Origin: Paracoccaceae bacterium Fryx2
Lineage (GTDB): Bacteria > Pseudomonadota > Alphaproteobacteria > Rhodobacterales > Rhodobacteraceae
Direction: 5' to 3'
Assembly (NCBI GenBank): GCA_032334235.1
Contig: JAVSGI010000005.1
Span: forward strand, 1,240,001 to 1,304,000
Length of the DNA: 64,000 bases
The first letter of the stretch is position 1, and every line of letters begins with the position of its first letter. The notes beneath the pieces were generated by a model. It searched no databases. It was not told where the DNA came from and worked only from the letters and a program-made list of their open reading frames with translations. Below are positions 8,121 to 19,155 of this stretch, piece by piece. The position numbers were made by a program, and so were the translations under genes.

Positions 8121-9455
8121 TCACATCTCGTCCAACGCCTCGATGGCCTTTTGCAGGTCGTCCTTGCTGACTTCCTTTTCGGTCACCTGGGCCCCTGCGA
8201 CGATGTGGTCCACCACCTTGTCCTCGAAGATCGGCGCGCGCAGTTGCTGCTGCATCTGCGGGTTCTTCTGGACGAACTCGAAGAACGCCCGCTCCTGCCC
8301 CGGATACTGCCGCGCCTGCGCCAGCACCGCCTGCGTCATCTCGGCGTCGGTCACGGTCACTTCGGCCTTGCGGCCGATCTCGGCCAGCAGCAGGCCAAGA
8401 CGCACGCGGCGCGTCGCCAGCATCTTGTGCTCCTCGGTCGGCTCGGTGGCGCCGTGGTTGTGGTCGTGCACCTCGGGGTGCTCTTCGTGCCAGAGCTGGT
8501 GGGCGATCTGCCCGGCCTCGGCATCGACCAGCGTCGCGGGCAGATCGAAGGACACCAGCGCATCCAGCTGATCCAGCAGCGACCGCTTCATCACCGCGCG
8601 TGCGGCACCGCTATACTCGGCCTCCAGCCGCGACGCGATCTGCGTGCGCAGGGCGGCCAGATCCTCGGCGCCGTATTTCTTGGCCAGTTCGTCATCGACC
8701 TCGGCCGGCTTCGGGGTCTTGACCGCCTTCACGGTGCAGGCGAACACCGCCGCCTTGCCCGCCAGATTGGCCGCGCCATAGGCTTCGGGGAAGGTCACGT
8801 TGACCTCGATCTCGTCGCCGGCCTTGGCGCCCGTCAGCTGTTCCTCGAAGCCCGGAATGAACGAGCCCGAGCCCAGCACCAGCGGATAATCCTCGGCGGT
8901 GCCGCCCTCGAAGAAGTCGCCATCGACCGAGCCCTTGAAGTCGATCACGATCTGGTCGCCGTCCTTGGCCTCGGCATCGGCCGCGCCGTCCTCGAACGCC
9001 TGGGCCGAGCTTGCCAGATTGGCAAGCGCCTCTTCCACCGCGGCCTCGTCGGCCTTCACCACCAGCCGGTCGAGCACGATGCCCGAGGCGTCGATCTCGG
9101 GGATCTCGGGCAGGGCTTCATACACCATCTCGACCACGACATCCTGGCCCTCTTTCCAGGTTTCGCCGCCGACCATCTTGACTTCGGGCTGCATCGCCGG
9201 ACGGTCGCCCGAGGCTTCGAAATGCCCCTTCATCGCGCCGTCGATCGCATCCTGCATCGCGTCGCCCATCAGGCGCGGGCCATACTGCTTGCGCAGCATA
9301 GCCATCGGCACCTTGCCCTTGCGGAAACCCTTCATCTCGATGTCGGGCTGTGCCTCGATCAGCTTTTCCTGGACCTTCTTGTCCAGTTCGGCGGCCGTCA
9401 CCGTGATGGTGTAGCCGCGCTTCAGACCTTCGTTAAGGGTCGGGGTGACCTGCAT
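8121..9455 (-). CDS. tig: Trigger factor, ribosome-associated chaperone
   Basis: Binds nascent chains at the ribosome exit tunnel. 444 aa. The N-terminal ribosome-binding domain contains [13 protein letters not shown] (family signature GFRxGKxP). The middle FKBP-type prolyl isomerase domain spans roughly 160-250 ([14 protein letters not shown]), and the long helical C-terminal arms follow. The start is ATG 9455, giving [17 protein letters not shown] as in homologues; the open frame continues upstream only because it reads through the tRNA-Leu gene. tRNA-Leu lies 23 bp upstream on the same strand. Confidence 0.96.
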   Translation of the reverse strand: MQVTPTLNEGLKRGYTITVTAAELDKKVQEKLIEAQPDIEMKGFRKGKVPMAMLRKQYGPRLMGDAMQDAIDGAMKGHFEASGDRPAMQPEVKMVGGETWKEGQDVVVEMVYEALPEIPEIDASGIVLDRLVVKADEAAVEEALANLASSAQAFEDGAADAEAKDGDQIVIDFKGSVDGDFFEGGTAEDYPLVLGSGSFIPGFEEQLTGAKAGDEIEVNVTFPEAYGAANLAGKAAVFACTVKAVKTPKPAEVDDELAKKYGAEDLAALRTQIASRLEAEYSGAARAVMKRSLLDQLDALVSFDLPATLVDAEAGQIAHQLWHEEHPEVHDHNHGATEPTEEHKMLATRRVRLGLLLAEIGRKAEVTVTDAEMTQAVLAQARQYPGQERAFFEFVQKNPQMQQQLRAPIFEDKVVDHIVAGAQVTEKEVSKDDLQKAIEALDEM

Positions 9456-9478
9456 CTTGTCGTCCTTCTCGTGTTCTC

Positions 9479-9563
9479 TGGTGCGGGTGGAGGGACTTGA
9501 ACCCCCACGCCTCGCGGCGCCAGAACCTAAATCTGGTGCGTCTGCCAATTTCGCCACACCCGC
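9479..9563 (-). tRNA. tRNA-Leu (anticodon UAG)
   Basis: 85-nt class II tRNA. The acceptor GCGGGTG pairs with CACCCGC, with discriminator A and encoded CCA. The anticodon loop ATTTAGG gives UAG, reading CUA/CUN leucine codons. A short variable arm and the T loop GTTCAAG are present. Confidence 0.95.
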
Positions 9564-9765
9564 ACATCATCCAAGGCGCGGCCCTGCCCTTCCGGCCGAA
9601 CCGCGCCTTGAAAATCCGCGCCCTTCTAACAAAGCCCCGCGCGGGAAGCGAGAGGAAAAAGACGCCGCCAGTGTGATCGGAAAACCACTCGCTTTTAACA
9701 AAGCCTTAACATAAGCTTGGCAAAAGGGCTGACGTCAGATCGGCCGGGGCAGAGCAGGCAAAATC

Positions 9766-10257
9766 ATGACACAGACCGGTTCCGGGCTGGCGCACAGCCA
9801 CGGAAAACCCACGCCGATTTTCCATCGGATCCGGCTTGTCGCAGGCACGCTGGTCCTGACGCTGGAAGGGGCGCTGCCGGTCGAATTCCTCTCGCCCGGC
9901 GACCGCATCATCACCCGTGACGGCGCGCGCAGCCTGTCCGCGCTGTCGGCCGCGCCGCTCGACCGGGCCGACATGGTGCACATCCCTGCCAGCACGCTGG
10001 GCCATGGCCGCCCCGATGACGGGCTGATGCTGCCGCCAGACCAGAAACTGCTGATCCGCGACTGGCGCGCCAAGGCCCTGTTCGGCCACCCCCGGGTCAT
10101 CGTCGCCGCCGCCCGGCTGATCGACGGTCAGATGATCCGGCGCGAGACCGTCACCGCGCTGCGCCTGTTCACCCTGGCTTTCGCCGCGCCGGTGGTGATC
10201 TACGCAGGCGGGCTGGAACCCGCCACCAGCCCCCAAAGGCACAGGGTCCCGGCCTGA
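9766..10257 (+). CDS. Small Hint_2-like protein lacking the Cys1 nucleophile
   Basis: 163 aa, nearly all of it a Hint (hedgehog/intein-type) domain: RLVAGTLVLTLEGALPVEFL, SPGDRIITRDG, and the later block LPPDQKLLIRDWRAKALFG. The second Hint protein in this window (53800-54768) has CFTAGTRLRTPSG at the equivalent point, with the self-processing Cys; here that position is Arg (RLVAGT). The His of the usual SPQHRVL block is also not conserved (PPDQKLL). Autoprocessing is therefore unlikely. No signal peptide. It stands alone between tRNA-Leu and a convergent gene; the 202 bp upstream hold no other gene. Confidence 0.72.
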   Translation: MTQTGSGLAHSHGKPTPIFHRIRLVAGTLVLTLEGALPVEFLSPGDRIITRDGARSLSALSAAPLDRADMVHIPASTLGHGRPDDGLMLPPDQKLLIRDWRAKALFGHPRVIVAAARLIDGQMIRRETVTALRLFTLAFAAPVVIYAGGLEPATSPQRHRVPA

Positions 10258-10302
10258 CACCCCCTGCCCGGCCCCCGCGGCCGGGCGCAGGTGCCGCCGG
10301 GC

Positions 10303-11865
10303 TCAGTCCGCCTTCAGAACCGCGCTGATCGGCGCCAGCGCGACCGACGCGCCGCGGCCCTCCACGCTCCATTCCAGCAGGGCGGCCACGGTCTCGGGGC
10401 GGGTTTCGCCCAGCACCGTCACCCGCCCGTCCTGCGCCGCCTTGAACGCCGCCCGGTCGAGATAGCGCCGGATCGTCGCCGCTGATTCATCAGCGCCGTC
10501 AAGGCGGCGGAAGATCAGCGTCGCAGGCACGCCGTCACGGCGCGCCACCTGATCGGCCGCGTTCAGCCCCTTGTCCCAGGTCACGAGGCCGCGCCCCTGC
10601 CCCTTGATCACCGGCACCACCTGCGTTGCCAGCGGACGGTCCGACTGGAACGCCCCGGCCTCGGTATCCAGCACCGCGACCGCTTCCGGCAGGGTGGCGG
10701 CAAGGCTCTGGAAGGTCACCTCAAGGTCCGATGCGGTGGCCCCCTGCGGGATGCCCGTGGCCAGCATCAGCACCTCCTGCCCGGCCTCCCGGTAAAGGGC
10801 GGCGGCGGTGGCGGCATCGGGGGCGGCGGGGTCGATGGCGAAGGTCACCGGAAACGGCAGCGCGGCCAGCGCCGTGCGGTCCAGCGCCGGTCCGCCGGTG
10901 TCGAGCAGGATCACGGCGAACAGCGGCTTCTGCGCCGGGTTCTCGAACGGCCGGGCGTAGCGGTGCAGCGGCGCAAGTTCGGCGGCTGCCGGTTCGGCAG
11001 CAGGGGTCGGTTGCGGGGTGCCGATGCGCGGCAGCCGGTCGGCGGTCACGCCGTCGATCGCCCCGCCAAAGCCGGGCGTGGGCAGCGGGGCATCGCCCCG
11101 GACCGCCCCGGCCGGAGCGGGCCCGGGGGTCTGGTCGGCGGCCGGGACGGGATCGGCCGGGGCGGGTTTGGACGGGGCTTGCTCGGCCGGGGCGGGGGGG
11201 GGCGCGTCGGGGGCGGTGCGCAGCAGCGCCTCTTCCTCGGGGGTCAGCGGCGGCGGCGGCGGCAGGTCGATGGCGGCGGGCGTCTGTTCGGCGGGCGGGG
11301 CCGCAGGCCGGGTCGGGTCCGTGGCGGCGCGCACCGGATCGGACGACGGTTCCGGCACGCGGTGCCGGCCCGGGGCCGCCGCTGCTTCCGGCACGGAAAG
11401 CCCTGCCGGAGACTGGTCGGGCGTCACCGGCCGCAAGGCGGCCATTGTGTCGGGCTGCGGCGCCTGCACCGCATCGGGCGGGAGGACGGCGGGGGCGGGG
11501 CCTTCGGCAAGGGCCGGGTCGGCCGCAGGCAGGATCGGGGCGACATCGGGCCGGGGCCTGGCAAACTCCGACCCCGGGGGTGGCGCCATGCTTTCGGTCA
11601 CGGCGGCCGAAGGGGTCGCGGCATCGGTTGCGGGCGGGCCGGCCACGCCGGGCTCCCCGGCCTCCGGCACGACCGGGGCCTGCGCGACCGGCGCGGCTTC
11701 GGGGGCCTGCGCGACCGGCGGGGCTTCGGGGGCTTGCGGTTCCGGGCGCTGGACGGCGGGTGCCGAAGGCAGGCGCCCCGGCAGCGGGGCCATCTGCGAC
11801 GCCACGCCCAACCCAAGCACCGCCACCGCGCTGCCCCAGACCATTCCTGAAACGAAACCCCGCAC
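10303..11865 (-). CDS. Divergent polysaccharide deacetylase family protein
   Basis: About 520 aa. Near the N-terminus a single hydrophobic helix (GMVWGSAVAVLGLGVAS) anchors or exports the protein. A roughly 280-residue Pro/Ala/Gln-rich linker (PEAPPVAQAPEAAPVAQAP and similar) would span the periplasm. The C-terminal 200 residues (PLFAVILLDTGGPALDRTAL onward) form the divergent deacetylase fold of the NodB-like superfamily. GTG 11865 is preferred over TTG 11889 because GGAGG precedes it by about 7 nt. Substrate unknown; an envelope role is inferred. Divergent from trpG. Confidence 0.78.
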   Translation of the reverse strand: MRGFVSGMVWGSAVAVLGLGVASQMAPLPGRLPSAPAVQRPEPQAPEAPPVAQAPEAAPVAQAPVVPEAGEPGVAGPPATDAATPSAAVTESMAPPPGSEFARPRPDVAPILPAADPALAEGPAPAVLPPDAVQAPQPDTMAALRPVTPDQSPAGLSVPEAAAAPGRHRVPEPSSDPVRAATDPTRPAAPPAEQTPAAIDLPPPPPLTPEEEALLRTAPDAPPPAPAEQAPSKPAPADPVPAADQTPGPAPAGAVRGDAPLPTPGFGGAIDGVTADRLPRIGTPQPTPAAEPAAAELAPLHRYARPFENPAQKPLFAVILLDTGGPALDRTALAALPFPVTFAIDPAAPDAATAAALYREAGQEVLMLATGIPQGATASDLEVTFQSLAATLPEAVAVLDTEAGAFQSDRPLATQVVPVIKGQGRGLVTWDKGLNAADQVARRDGVPATLIFRRLDGADESAATIRRYLDRAAFKAAQDGRVTVLGETRPETVAALLEWSVEGRGASVALAPISAVLKAD

Positions 11866-12009
11866 CGGCCTGCCTCCGTCCTGCTGCAACTATGCCGCTT
11901 GCGTCGGGGCGGGTTTCCCTTGACGCCCCCCTGCGGCTCTGCCCATCTATAGCGCGACGCCGCGCGGGGTTCACCCCCTAACCACATCAATCCGTCCGGG
12001 ACCCGCAAG

Positions 12010-12597
12010 ATGCTGCTTCTGATCGACAACTACGACAGCTTCACCTATAATCTGGTGCATTATCTGGGCGAACTCGGCGCCGATGTGCTGGTGCGGCGCA
12101 ACGACGCGCTGGACGTGCAGGCGGCCATTGCGCTGCGGCCTTCGGCCATCGTGCTGTCACCGGGGCCCTGCGATCCGGCGCAGGCGGGCATCTGCCTGCC
12201 GCTGACGCTGGCCGCGGCCGAGGCGAAGATTCCGCTGCTGGGCGTCTGCCTTGGCCACCAGACCATCGGGCAGGCGTTCGGTGGCCGGGTGATCCGCTGC
12301 CACGAAATCGTGCATGGCAAGATGGGGGTGATGCATCATTCCGGCGTCGGGGTGTTCGCCGGTCTGCCCTCGCCGTTCCTCGCCACCCGCTATCACAGCC
12401 TGATCGTCGAGCGTGCCACCCTGCCCGACTGCCTCGAGGTGACCGCCTGGCTGGAGGATGGCACCATCATGGGCCTGCGCCACCGCAGCCTGCCGATCGA
12501 GGGCGTGCAGTTCCACCCCGAAAGCATCGCCTCGGAACACGGCCACCAGCTCTTGCACAATTTCCTCGACGCGGCCCGCACGGAGGCCCCCGCATGA
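12010..12597 (+). CDS. trpG: Anthranilate synthase glutamine amidotransferase subunit
   Basis: Supplies ammonia from glutamine for anthranilate formation from chorismate, with TrpE. 195 aa class I amidotransferase: nucleophile Cys80 in LLGVCLGHQ, His/Glu in [13 protein letters not shown], and [11 protein letters not shown] for the oxyanion region. Starts ATGCTGCTTCTGATCGAC. Its partner trpE is not adjacent upstream. The stop overlaps the trpD start by 4 bp (ATGA), indicating translational coupling. PabA-like dual use for folate synthesis cannot be excluded. Confidence 0.95.
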   Translation: MLLLIDNYDSFTYNLVHYLGELGADVLVRRNDALDVQAAIALRPSAIVLSPGPCDPAQAGICLPLTLAAAEAKIPLLGVCLGHQTIGQAFGGRVIRCHEIVHGKMGVMHHSGVGVFAGLPSPFLATRYHSLIVERATLPDCLEVTAWLEDGTIMGLRHRSLPIEGVQFHPESIASEHGHQLLHNFLDAARTEAPA

Positions 12598-13610
12598 GCG
12601 ACCGCCTGCGCCCGCTGATCGGGCTTGCCGCCGACCGCCCCCTCAGCCGGGCCGAAGCGCAGACCGCCTTCGAATGCCTGTTCGACGGCGAGGCGACGCC
12701 TGCCCAGATGGGCGGGCTGCTGATGGCGCTGCGCACACGGGGCGAGACGGTGGACGAATACGCCGCCGCCGCAAGCGTGATGCGCGCCCGCTGCAACCGG
12801 GTGCGCGCGCCCGAGGGTGCGATGGACATCGTCGGCACCGGCGGCGACGGCAAGGGCACGCTGAACATCTCGACCGCCACGGCTTTCGTGGTGGCGGGGG
12901 CGGGGGTGGTGGTGGCCAAGCACGGCAACCGCAACCTTTCGTCGAAGTCGGGCGCGGCGGATGCGCTGACCGAGATGGGGCTGAACGTGATGGTCGGGCC
13001 CGAGGTGGTGGAACGCTGTCTGGCCGAAGCCGGGATCGGCTTCATGATGGCACCGATGCATCACCCGGCAACGCGCCACGTCGCCCCGGTGCGGATGGAG
13101 CTTGGCACGCGGACGCTGTTCAACATCCTCGGCCCGCTGACCAACCCCGCCGGGGTCACGCGGCAGCTGACCGGGGCGTTTTCGGCGGCGCTGATCCGCC
13201 CGATGGCCGAGGTGCTGCTGGCGCTGGGGTCGAAGAAGGCCTGGCTGGTGCACGGCGGCGACGGCACCGACGAGATCTCGATTGCCGCGCCGACGCAGGT
13301 GGCGGCGCTGGAGGGCGGCAAGGTGCGCGAGTTCGTGCTGCACCCCGAGGATGCCGGGCTGCCGGTGCATCCCTTCACCGCGATCATGGGGGGCACGCCA
13401 TCCGAGAATGCGCAGGCCCTGCGCGACCTGCTCGACGGGGCGGAGGGCGCCTACCGCGATGCGGTGCTGCTGAACGCCGCGGCGGCGCTGATGGTGGCCG
13501 ACCGGGTGACCAGCCTGCCCGAAGGCGTGGCGCTGGCGCGCGACAGCATCGGGTCGGGTGCGGCCAAGGCCAAGGTGGCCGCCCTGGCCCGACTGACCAA
13601 CCGAGGCTGA
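12594..13610 (+). CDS. trpD: Anthranilate phosphoribosyltransferase
   Basis: Transfers phosphoribose from PRPP to anthranilate, second step of tryptophan synthesis. 338 aa, normal length. The PRPP-binding signature [14 protein letters not shown] lies at about residues 80-93 and [15 protein letters not shown] follows. Translationally coupled to trpG. A palindromic element sits 7 nt after the stop. Confidence 0.96.
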   Translation: MSDRLRPLIGLAADRPLSRAEAQTAFECLFDGEATPAQMGGLLMALRTRGETVDEYAAAASVMRARCNRVRAPEGAMDIVGTGGDGKGTLNISTATAFVVAGAGVVVAKHGNRNLSSKSGAADALTEMGLNVMVGPEVVERCLAEAGIGFMMAPMHHPATRHVAPVRMELGTRTLFNILGPLTNPAGVTRQLTGAFSAALIRPMAEVLLALGSKKAWLVHGGDGTDEISIAAPTQVAALEGGKVREFVLHPEDAGLPVHPFTAIMGGTPSENAQALRDLLDGAEGAYRDAVLLNAAAALMVADRVTSLPEGVALARDSIGSGAAKAKVAALARLTNRG

Positions 13611-13617
13611 TGCCCCC

Positions 13618-13636
13618 GATTTTTCTACGAAAAATC
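13618..13636 (+). repeat. Stop-proximal palindrome, copy 2
   Basis: GATTTTTC TAC GAAAAATC, 8-bp perfect arms and 3-nt loop, 7 nt after the trpD stop codon and in the same orientation relative to that gene as copy 1 has to its gene. It splits trpG-trpD from trpC by 126 bp and may end or attenuate the upstream transcript. Confidence 0.72.
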
Positions 13637-13736
13637 CGGCATCCCGTTGCGGGTGGGCGCCTGTTGTCGCCGGATGTGCACCCCCTGCGCCGCGACTCTC
13701 TTCCCTTCCCCCCCGCGATTGACTAGGTTTTCCCGC

Positions 13737-14549
13737 ATGAGCACCATTCTTGACCGCATCAAGGCCTACAAGCTGGAGGAGATCGCCTCCCGCAAGGCTG
13801 CCCGTTCGCAGGCAGAACTGGAGGAAGCCGCGCGTGCCGCCCCGCCGCCGCGCGGCTTTGCCCGCGCGCTGCAGGAAGCCGCCGCCACCGGCTATGGCCT
13901 GATTGCCGAGATCAAGAAGGCCAGCCCGTCGAAGGGGCTGATCCGCGCCGATTTCGACCCGGTGGCACTCGCCCTCGCCTACGAGGCCGGGGGGGCCACC
14001 TGCCTGTCGGTGCTGACCGACACGCCGTCGTTTCAGGGGGCCGACGCCTACCTCACTGCGGCCCGGCAGGCCGTCAAGCTGCCCTGCCTGCGCAAGGATT
14101 TCCTTTACGACCCGTGGCAAGTCGCCGAAAGCCGCGCCCTCCATGCCGATTGCATCCTGATCATCATGGCAACGGTGTCGGATGCACAGGCGGTCGAACT
14201 GGAAGAGGCGGCGACCGCCTGGGGGATGGATGCGCTGATCGAGGTGCATGACCGGACCGAACTGGAACGCGCCGCCCTTCTGAAATCGCCGCTGATCGGC
14301 ATCAACAACCGCAATCTGAACAGCTTCGAGGTCACGCTGCAAACCACGCGCGATCTGGCGCGGCTGGTGCCCGAGGACCGGCTGATCGTGTCGGAAAGCG
14401 GCCTGTCCACGCCGGACGATCTGGCCGATGTGGCCCGCTACGGTGCGCGCTGCTTCCTGATCGGCGAAAGCCTGATGCGGCAGGCCGACGTGACGGCGGC
14501 GACGCGCGCGATTCTCCAGGCGCCGCTGACGGCGCAGGGCGGCGTGTGA
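13737..14549 (+). CDS. trpC: Indole-3-glycerol phosphate synthase
   Basis: Closes the indole ring in tryptophan synthesis. 270 aa TIM barrel: N-terminal [20 protein letters not shown], catalytic Lys in [11 protein letters not shown], then [11 protein letters not shown] and [15 protein letters not shown] 13737 gives the conserved N-terminus; the frame opens further upstream without homology. Its TGA overlaps the moaC ATG by one base, so tryptophan and molybdopterin genes share a transcript. Confidence 0.96.
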   Translation: MSTILDRIKAYKLEEIASRKAARSQAELEEAARAAPPPRGFARALQEAAATGYGLIAEIKKASPSKGLIRADFDPVALALAYEAGGATCLSVLTDTPSFQGADAYLTAARQAVKLPCLRKDFLYDPWQVAESRALHADCILIIMATVSDAQAVELEEAATAWGMDALIEVHDRTELERAALLKSPLIGINNRNLNSFEVTLQTTRDLARLVPEDRLIVSESGLSTPDDLADVARYGARCFLIGESLMRQADVTAATRAILQAPLTAQGGV

Positions 14550-15028
14550 TGTCGGGGCTCTCGCATTTCGACGGCGAGGGCAATGCCCATATGGTCGACG
14601 TGTCGGGCAAGCCGGTCACCGACCGCACGGCGGTGGCGCGCGGGTCGGTGCGGATGAGCGGCACCACCCTGGCGCTGATTGTCGAGGGCCGCGCCAGCAA
14701 GGGCGATGTGCTGGGCGTGGCGCGTCTTGCCGGCATCATGGCGGCCAAGAGGACCGCCGACCTGATTCCACTGTGTCATCCCTTGCCGCTGACCCGCGTC
14801 TCGCTGGACCTGACAGCCGACCCGGCCCTGCCGGGCATCGTGATCGAGGCCACCGTCAGGACCGCAGGCCAGACCGGGGTCGAGATGGAGGCGCTGACCG
14901 CCGTATCGGTCGCGGCGCTGACGATCTACGACATGGTCAAGGCGGTCGAAAAATCCATGGTGATCGGCGACATCCGGCTTGTGCTGAAAGACGGCGGAAA
15001 ATCCGGGCGCTACGAGGCAGGCCCGTGA
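14549..15028 (+). CDS. moaC: Cyclic pyranopterin monophosphate synthase
   Basis: Converts 3',8-cyclo-GTP to cyclic pyranopterin monophosphate in molybdenum cofactor synthesis. 159 aa. Signatures: [31 protein letters not shown] and [20 protein letters not shown] with catalytic Lys in the KAVEKSM loop. ATG 14549 overlaps the trpC stop; the 3' end overlaps moeA by 4 bp. Confidence 0.96.
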   Translation: MSGLSHFDGEGNAHMVDVSGKPVTDRTAVARGSVRMSGTTLALIVEGRASKGDVLGVARLAGIMAAKRTADLIPLCHPLPLTRVSLDLTADPALPGIVIEATVRTAGQTGVEMEALTAVSVAALTIYDMVKAVEKSMVIGDIRLVLKDGGKSGRYEAGP

Positions 15029-16200
15029 TTTCGGTCGAAGAGGCGCTGGCCCGGGTGCTGGCGCTGGCCGCCCCGCTGGGCGCGGAAGACGTGCCGCTGG
15101 GCCTTGCGGCGGGGCGGATGCTCTGCGTGCCCGTCGCGGCGCGGCGCGACCAGCCGCCGTTCGATTCCTCGGCGATGGACGGCTATGCCGTGCCGGGCGA
15201 ACCACGGGCCGGCGACAGCTTCACCGTGGTGGGCGAGGCCGGGGCGGGCCACGGATGGGCCGGGGCGCTGGCCCCCGGTCAGGCGCTGCGCATCTTCACC
15301 GGCGCGCCGCTGCCTGCGGGGGCTGCGCGGGTGATCATCCAGGAGGACGTGACCGCCGCAGGCGACCGCATCACCCTGTCTGCGGTGTCGGGCGGCAGCA
15401 ACATCCGCCCGGCGGGGCAGGATTTCCGCGCGGGTGACACGGTGTCGCCGCGCCGCCTTGGCCCGAACGACCTGGCGCTGCTGGCCGCGATGAACATCCC
15501 GCTGGTGCCGGTGTCGCGCCGCCCGGTGGTGGCGCTGATCGCCACGGGTGACGAGCTGGTGATGCCCGGCGAAGACCCGGGGCCGGACCAGATCATCGCC
15601 TCCAATACCTTCGCGCTGAAGGCGCTGGTCGAGGCCGAGGGCGGCGTGGCGCGGATGCTGCCCATCGCCCGCGACACCGAGGCCGACCTGCGCACCGTGC
15701 TGGGGCTGGCCGAGGGCGCCGACCTGATCGTGACCATCGGCGGCGCCTCGGTCGGCGACCATGATCTTGTCGCCCGCGTCGCGGAGGGGCTGGGGATGGA
15801 GCGGGCGTTCTACAAGATCGCGATGCGCCCCGGCAAGCCGCTGATGGCGGGTCGGCTCGGCGGCGTGCCGATGCTGGGGCTTCCCGGCAACCCGGTGTCG
15901 GCCATCGTCTGCGGCCATCTGTTCCTGTTGCCGATGCTGCGCGCCATGCTGGGCCACCCCGACCCCGCGCCACAGCCCCGCCGCGCCATGCTGGCCACCG
16001 CTGTCGGCCCGGCCGGACCGCGCACCGACTACATGCGGGCGCACCTGGTGGCCGGAGACGGCCTGCCCGGCATCACCCCGTTTTCCCGGCAGGATTCCGC
16101 CCTGCTGGGTGTGCTTTCGCAGGCCGACGCGCTGCTGATCCGGCCGCTGGGCGACGGTCCGCGCGCGGCAGGCGACGAGGTCTGGTATCTTCCGATCTGA
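15025..16200 (+). CDS. moeA: Molybdopterin molybdenumtransferase
   Basis: Inserts molybdate into adenylylated molybdopterin. 391 aa from GTG 15025, which overlaps the moaC stop (GTGA). Recognisable blocks: [13 protein letters not shown] near residue 47, [11 protein letters not shown], then the MoCF_biosynth domain with [15 protein letters not shown], and [10 protein letters not shown], and [28 protein letters not shown]-terminal domain IV is present. Ends 84 bp before lexA. Confidence 0.95.
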   Translation: MISVEEALARVLALAAPLGAEDVPLGLAAGRMLCVPVAARRDQPPFDSSAMDGYAVPGEPRAGDSFTVVGEAGAGHGWAGALAPGQALRIFTGAPLPAGAARVIIQEDVTAAGDRITLSAVSGGSNIRPAGQDFRAGDTVSPRRLGPNDLALLAAMNIPLVPVSRRPVVALIATGDELVMPGEDPGPDQIIASNTFALKALVEAEGGVARMLPIARDTEADLRTVLGLAEGADLIVTIGGASVGDHDLVARVAEGLGMERAFYKIAMRPGKPLMAGRLGGVPMLGLPGNPVSAIVCGHLFLLPMLRAMLGHPDPAPQPRRAMLATAVGPAGPRTDYMRAHLVAGDGLPGITPFSRQDSALLGVLSQADALLIRPLGDGPRAAGDEVWYLPI

Positions 16201-16228
16201 GCGACGCAAGATGCTTGACACAAACCGG

Positions 16229-16243
16229 GAACACGGGCAGAAC
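16229..16243 (+). promoter_or_regulatory. LexA (SOS) box of lexA
   Basis: GAAC ACGGGCA GAAC matches the alphaproteobacterial LexA operator (direct repeat GTTC-N7-GTTC or its complement). It lies 42 bp before the lexA start, just after a TTGACA sequence at 16215-16220, as expected for autoregulation. A convincing -10 was not identified. Confidence 0.85.
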
Positions 16244-16284
16244 ATTATGTTAACACGAATGCCGCACCTGCCGGAGGATCACCG

Positions 16285-16971
16285 ATGCTGACCCGCAAGC
16301 AACTGGAACTGCTCGATTTCATCAAGACGCGGACCGACCGCGACGGCGTTCCTCCGTCTTTCGACGAAATGAAGGATGCGCTGGACCTGCGGTCGAAATC
16401 GGGAATCCATCGCCTGATCACGGCGCTGGAGGAGCGGGGCTTCATCCGCCGCCTGGCCCACCGCGCCCGGGCGATCGAGATCGTGAAGCTGCCCGAAGCG
16501 ATGGAACGCCCCGGCTTTTCGCCACGGATGATCCAGGGCGACAAGGTCGATCCGCCGCAGGGTGCAATGCCGGTGTCGGCGGCCTACGCGCTGGAACTGC
16601 CGGTGATGGGCCGGATCGCGGCCGGCGTTCCGATCGAGGCGATCTCGGAAGTGTCGCATCACATCACGGTGCCGGGGTCGATGCTGTCGGGCCAGGGCCA
16701 GCACTATGCCCTTGAGGTCAAAGGCGATTCGATGATCGAGGCCGGCATCAACGATGGCGACATCGTGGTGATCCGCGAACAGAGCACCGCCGAGAATGGC
16801 GACATCGTCGTGGCGCTGGTCGAGGATCTCGAAGCCACGCTGAAACGCTTTCGCCGCCGTGGCGCGATGATCGCGCTGGAAGCGGCCAACCCGGCCTACG
16901 AGACGCGGGTCTATCCCGACCATCAGGTGAAGGTGCAGGGGCGGCTGGTCGGGCTGATCCGCAGCTACTAG
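16285..16971 (+). CDS. lexA: LexA repressor, SOS regulator
   Basis: Represses DNA-damage genes and self-cleaves when RecA filaments form. 228 aa. Winged helix N-terminus [20 protein letters not shown] with [20 protein letters not shown]; cleavage site Ala-Gly in [12 protein letters not shown]; catalytic Ser in [14 protein letters not shown] and Lys in EATLKRF. An SOS box lies directly upstream. Conserved neighbourhood after moaC-moeA; it converges with comEC, the stops being 5 bp apart. Confidence 0.97.
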   Translation: MLTRKQLELLDFIKTRTDRDGVPPSFDEMKDALDLRSKSGIHRLITALEERGFIRRLAHRARAIEIVKLPEAMERPGFSPRMIQGDKVDPPQGAMPVSAAYALELPVMGRIAAGVPIEAISEVSHHITVPGSMLSGQGQHYALEVKGDSMIEAGINDGDIVVIREQSTAENGDIVVALVEDLEATLKRFRRRGAMIALEAANPAYETRVYPDHQVKVQGRLVGLIRSY

Positions 16972-16975
16972 GCGG

Positions 16976-19081
16976 TCATTCCGCCGCCAGCAGCAGCGGC
17001 AGGTCGGCGGGCTGTTCCGGGTCGGGCCCCGGCCCGGTCCACAGTCTGCGGGCGCGGAAGGTCGGCTGCAATCGCAGGCCATCGGGCCCGGGCCAGACCG
17101 CCAGCGTGCCGGTGCGCAACAGCAGGCCCGCGTCGATCACCTGACACCCCGGCGGGGCGGTGGCGGCCTCGGTCACGATCACCAGATCGGCGCTGGTGCA
17201 GGCTTCGGCCACGCGCCCGGCCGATCCCTTGCCCTTCAGCACCACGCCGCGCCAGTCGCCCAGCACGAAGCGCCGCGCACCCTTGTCGCCCTCGAACCCC
17301 GGCCGGGCAGCCGCGCTGATCTGGTCGGTCAGGTCGCCGTCGTTTTCCAGCCAGCTTTCGGCGGCGAACCCTGCCCCGCGCGGTGAGGACAGTGCCCGCC
17401 CCTCGGGGCCCAGAAGCCCGGCCAGCCCGCCATCCGCGCTGATCAGCAGCGGCGGCCGCTCGGCCATGGCCCACAGCACCAGCGCCGCAACCATCGGCAC
17501 GATGCCCGCCAGCCGCACCGGCCCGCGCCACAGCACCAGCCACAGTGCCCCCAGCGTCAGCACCGGCAGCACCAGCGGGCCGGGCGCGATGATCCCGGTC
17601 AATGCGCCTTCGAAACCTGCGACCCAGCCCGCCGACCACAGGATCCAGGCCGACCCCCGCCCCATGACCCAGAGCGGCAGCGCCTCCAGCCCGAAGGGGG
17701 CGGCCAGCGCGGCAACCGTGCCCGCAGGCATCACCACCGCCCCCATCACCGGGACCGTCATCAGGTTGGCCAGCAAGCCGTAGTCGGCCACCCGGTTGAA
17801 GGTCGCAGCCCCGTAGGGTGCCGTGGCAAACCCTGCCAGCACCGACGAGAGCACCAGCGTCGCCACCGGCAGCGCCCAGCGCGGCAGCCGGTTGCGCATC
17901 ACCTGCCCCTCCACCGCACCGAAGCCCGCGATCAGTGCCGTGGTGGCGGCGAACGACATCTGGAAGCCTGGCGACAGCAGGCTTTCCGGCTTGAGTATCA
18001 GCAGGATGCAGCCCGAGATTGCCACCGACCGCAGCGACAGCGCCCGCCGGTCCAGCAGCACCGCCCCCAGCATCACCGCGACCATGATGAAGGCGCGTTC
18101 GGTCGCGACATTGGCGCCCGAGAGCAGCAGGTAGAACCACGCCACCCCCAGCGACACCAGCGCCGCCAGTTTCTTCGAGTTGACCCGCAGCGCCAGCACC
18201 GGCACCAGCGCCAGCCCGTAGCGCAGCGTGGCGAAGACGAAGCCGATCAGGAAGGCCATGTTCATCCCCGAGATCGCCAGCAGATGCGTCAGGCTGGAAC
18301 CGCGCAGATCCTCGATCGCCTGGAGGCTGAGGCCCGAGCGGTCGCCGGTCATCACGCCAGACGAAAATGCGCCGGGATCGCCCGGCACCGCAGCCTGTAT
18401 CCCCGCCGACAGCCGGCTTCGCATTCGGTTGACGATTTGCGCCCAGGGTTCGGGCGGGGCCAGCAGCAGGACCGGCGTGCGGGAATAGCCGATGGCCCCC
18501 AGCCGCTCGAAATACGCGAGGCGCTGGAAATCGAAGCCCCCGGGCTCGGGCGGGCCCTCGGGGGCGGCAAGATGGCCGGTCAGGATCACCAGCATTCCGG
18601 GTTCGGGGGTCAGATATTGCTTGCCGTGCAAGGAGATGCGCACCCGTTCCGGCGTGCGCTCGGGGGAGACGCGGTTCAGAACCACCTGGTCCAGCGTCAG
18701 GCGCATGTGGTCGGACGCCGAGCGGTCAACCAGCACCACCCGCCCCTCGATCGCGCCGTAATAGCGGAACGACAGGATCGGGGCGGCTACGCTGTGCGCA
18801 CGCACCCCCGCCAGCAGCGCGCCCAGCGCCAGTGCCGCCAGCGCCACGGCAAACGGATGGCCATGTTCGGGCCCCCACAGGCGCAGCGCCGTGCCCAGAG
18901 CCACCACGGCCAGGGCGCCGGCATAGAACCGCAGCCCCGGCTCGAACGGCAGCGTGAACCACAGCCCGATGCCGATCGCCATGAACACCGGCAGCCAGGG
19001 GAACAGGATGCCCCGCGCCTCGGCCAGAGCCTGCAGCGGGGTCCACCGCAGCGATCCGATCAGGAGCCACAGCCTGCCCAC
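16976..19081 (-). CDS. comEC: ComEC/Rec2-family DNA uptake channel protein
   Basis: 701 aa polytopic inner-membrane protein expected to carry single-stranded DNA across the membrane during transformation. N-terminal helices and an OB-like soluble loop (about 90-215, [20 protein letters not shown] onward), then the Competence domain beginning [20 protein letters not shown] near residue 280, with many further helices. The C-terminal metallo-beta-lactamase-like part is short and lacks an obvious HxHxDH motif. GTG 19081 has AGGA upstream. Whether the host is naturally competent cannot be told from this gene alone. Confidence 0.9.
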   Translation of the reverse strand: MGRLWLLIGSLRWTPLQALAEARGILFPWLPVFMAIGIGLWFTLPFEPGLRFYAGALAVVALGTALRLWGPEHGHPFAVALAALALGALLAGVRAHSVAAPILSFRYYGAIEGRVVLVDRSASDHMRLTLDQVVLNRVSPERTPERVRISLHGKQYLTPEPGMLVILTGHLAAPEGPPEPGGFDFQRLAYFERLGAIGYSRTPVLLLAPPEPWAQIVNRMRSRLSAGIQAAVPGDPGAFSSGVMTGDRSGLSLQAIEDLRGSSLTHLLAISGMNMAFLIGFVFATLRYGLALVPVLALRVNSKKLAALVSLGVAWFYLLLSGANVATERAFIMVAVMLGAVLLDRRALSLRSVAISGCILLILKPESLLSPGFQMSFAATTALIAGFGAVEGQVMRNRLPRWALPVATLVLSSVLAGFATAPYGAATFNRVADYGLLANLMTVPVMGAVVMPAGTVAALAAPFGLEALPLWVMGRGSAWILWSAGWVAGFEGALTGIIAPGPLVLPVLTLGALWLVLWRGPVRLAGIVPMVAALVLWAMAERPPLLISADGGLAGLLGPEGRALSSPRGAGFAAESWLENDGDLTDQISAAARPGFEGDKGARRFVLGDWRGVVLKGKGSAGRVAEACTSADLVIVTEAATAPPGCQVIDAGLLLRTGTLAVWPGPDGLRLQPTFRARRLWTGPGPDPEQPADLPLLLAAE

Positions 19082-19155
19082 CTTGTTTCCTGCCCCGCGA
19101 TTGCCTAGACAGGCCCGACCCTATCCGCCACGTGGTTTCCAAAAGGTTAAGACGC

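Noticed and set aside
8067-9500. Plus-strand open frame opposite tig
   Set aside because: His/Gln/Arg-rich translation without homology; the trigger factor on the other strand explains the openness.
9729-9738. Palindrome CTGACGTCAG upstream of the small Hint gene
   Set aside because: Ten bases of symmetry are too common in 64 kb to be called an operator without a second line of evidence.
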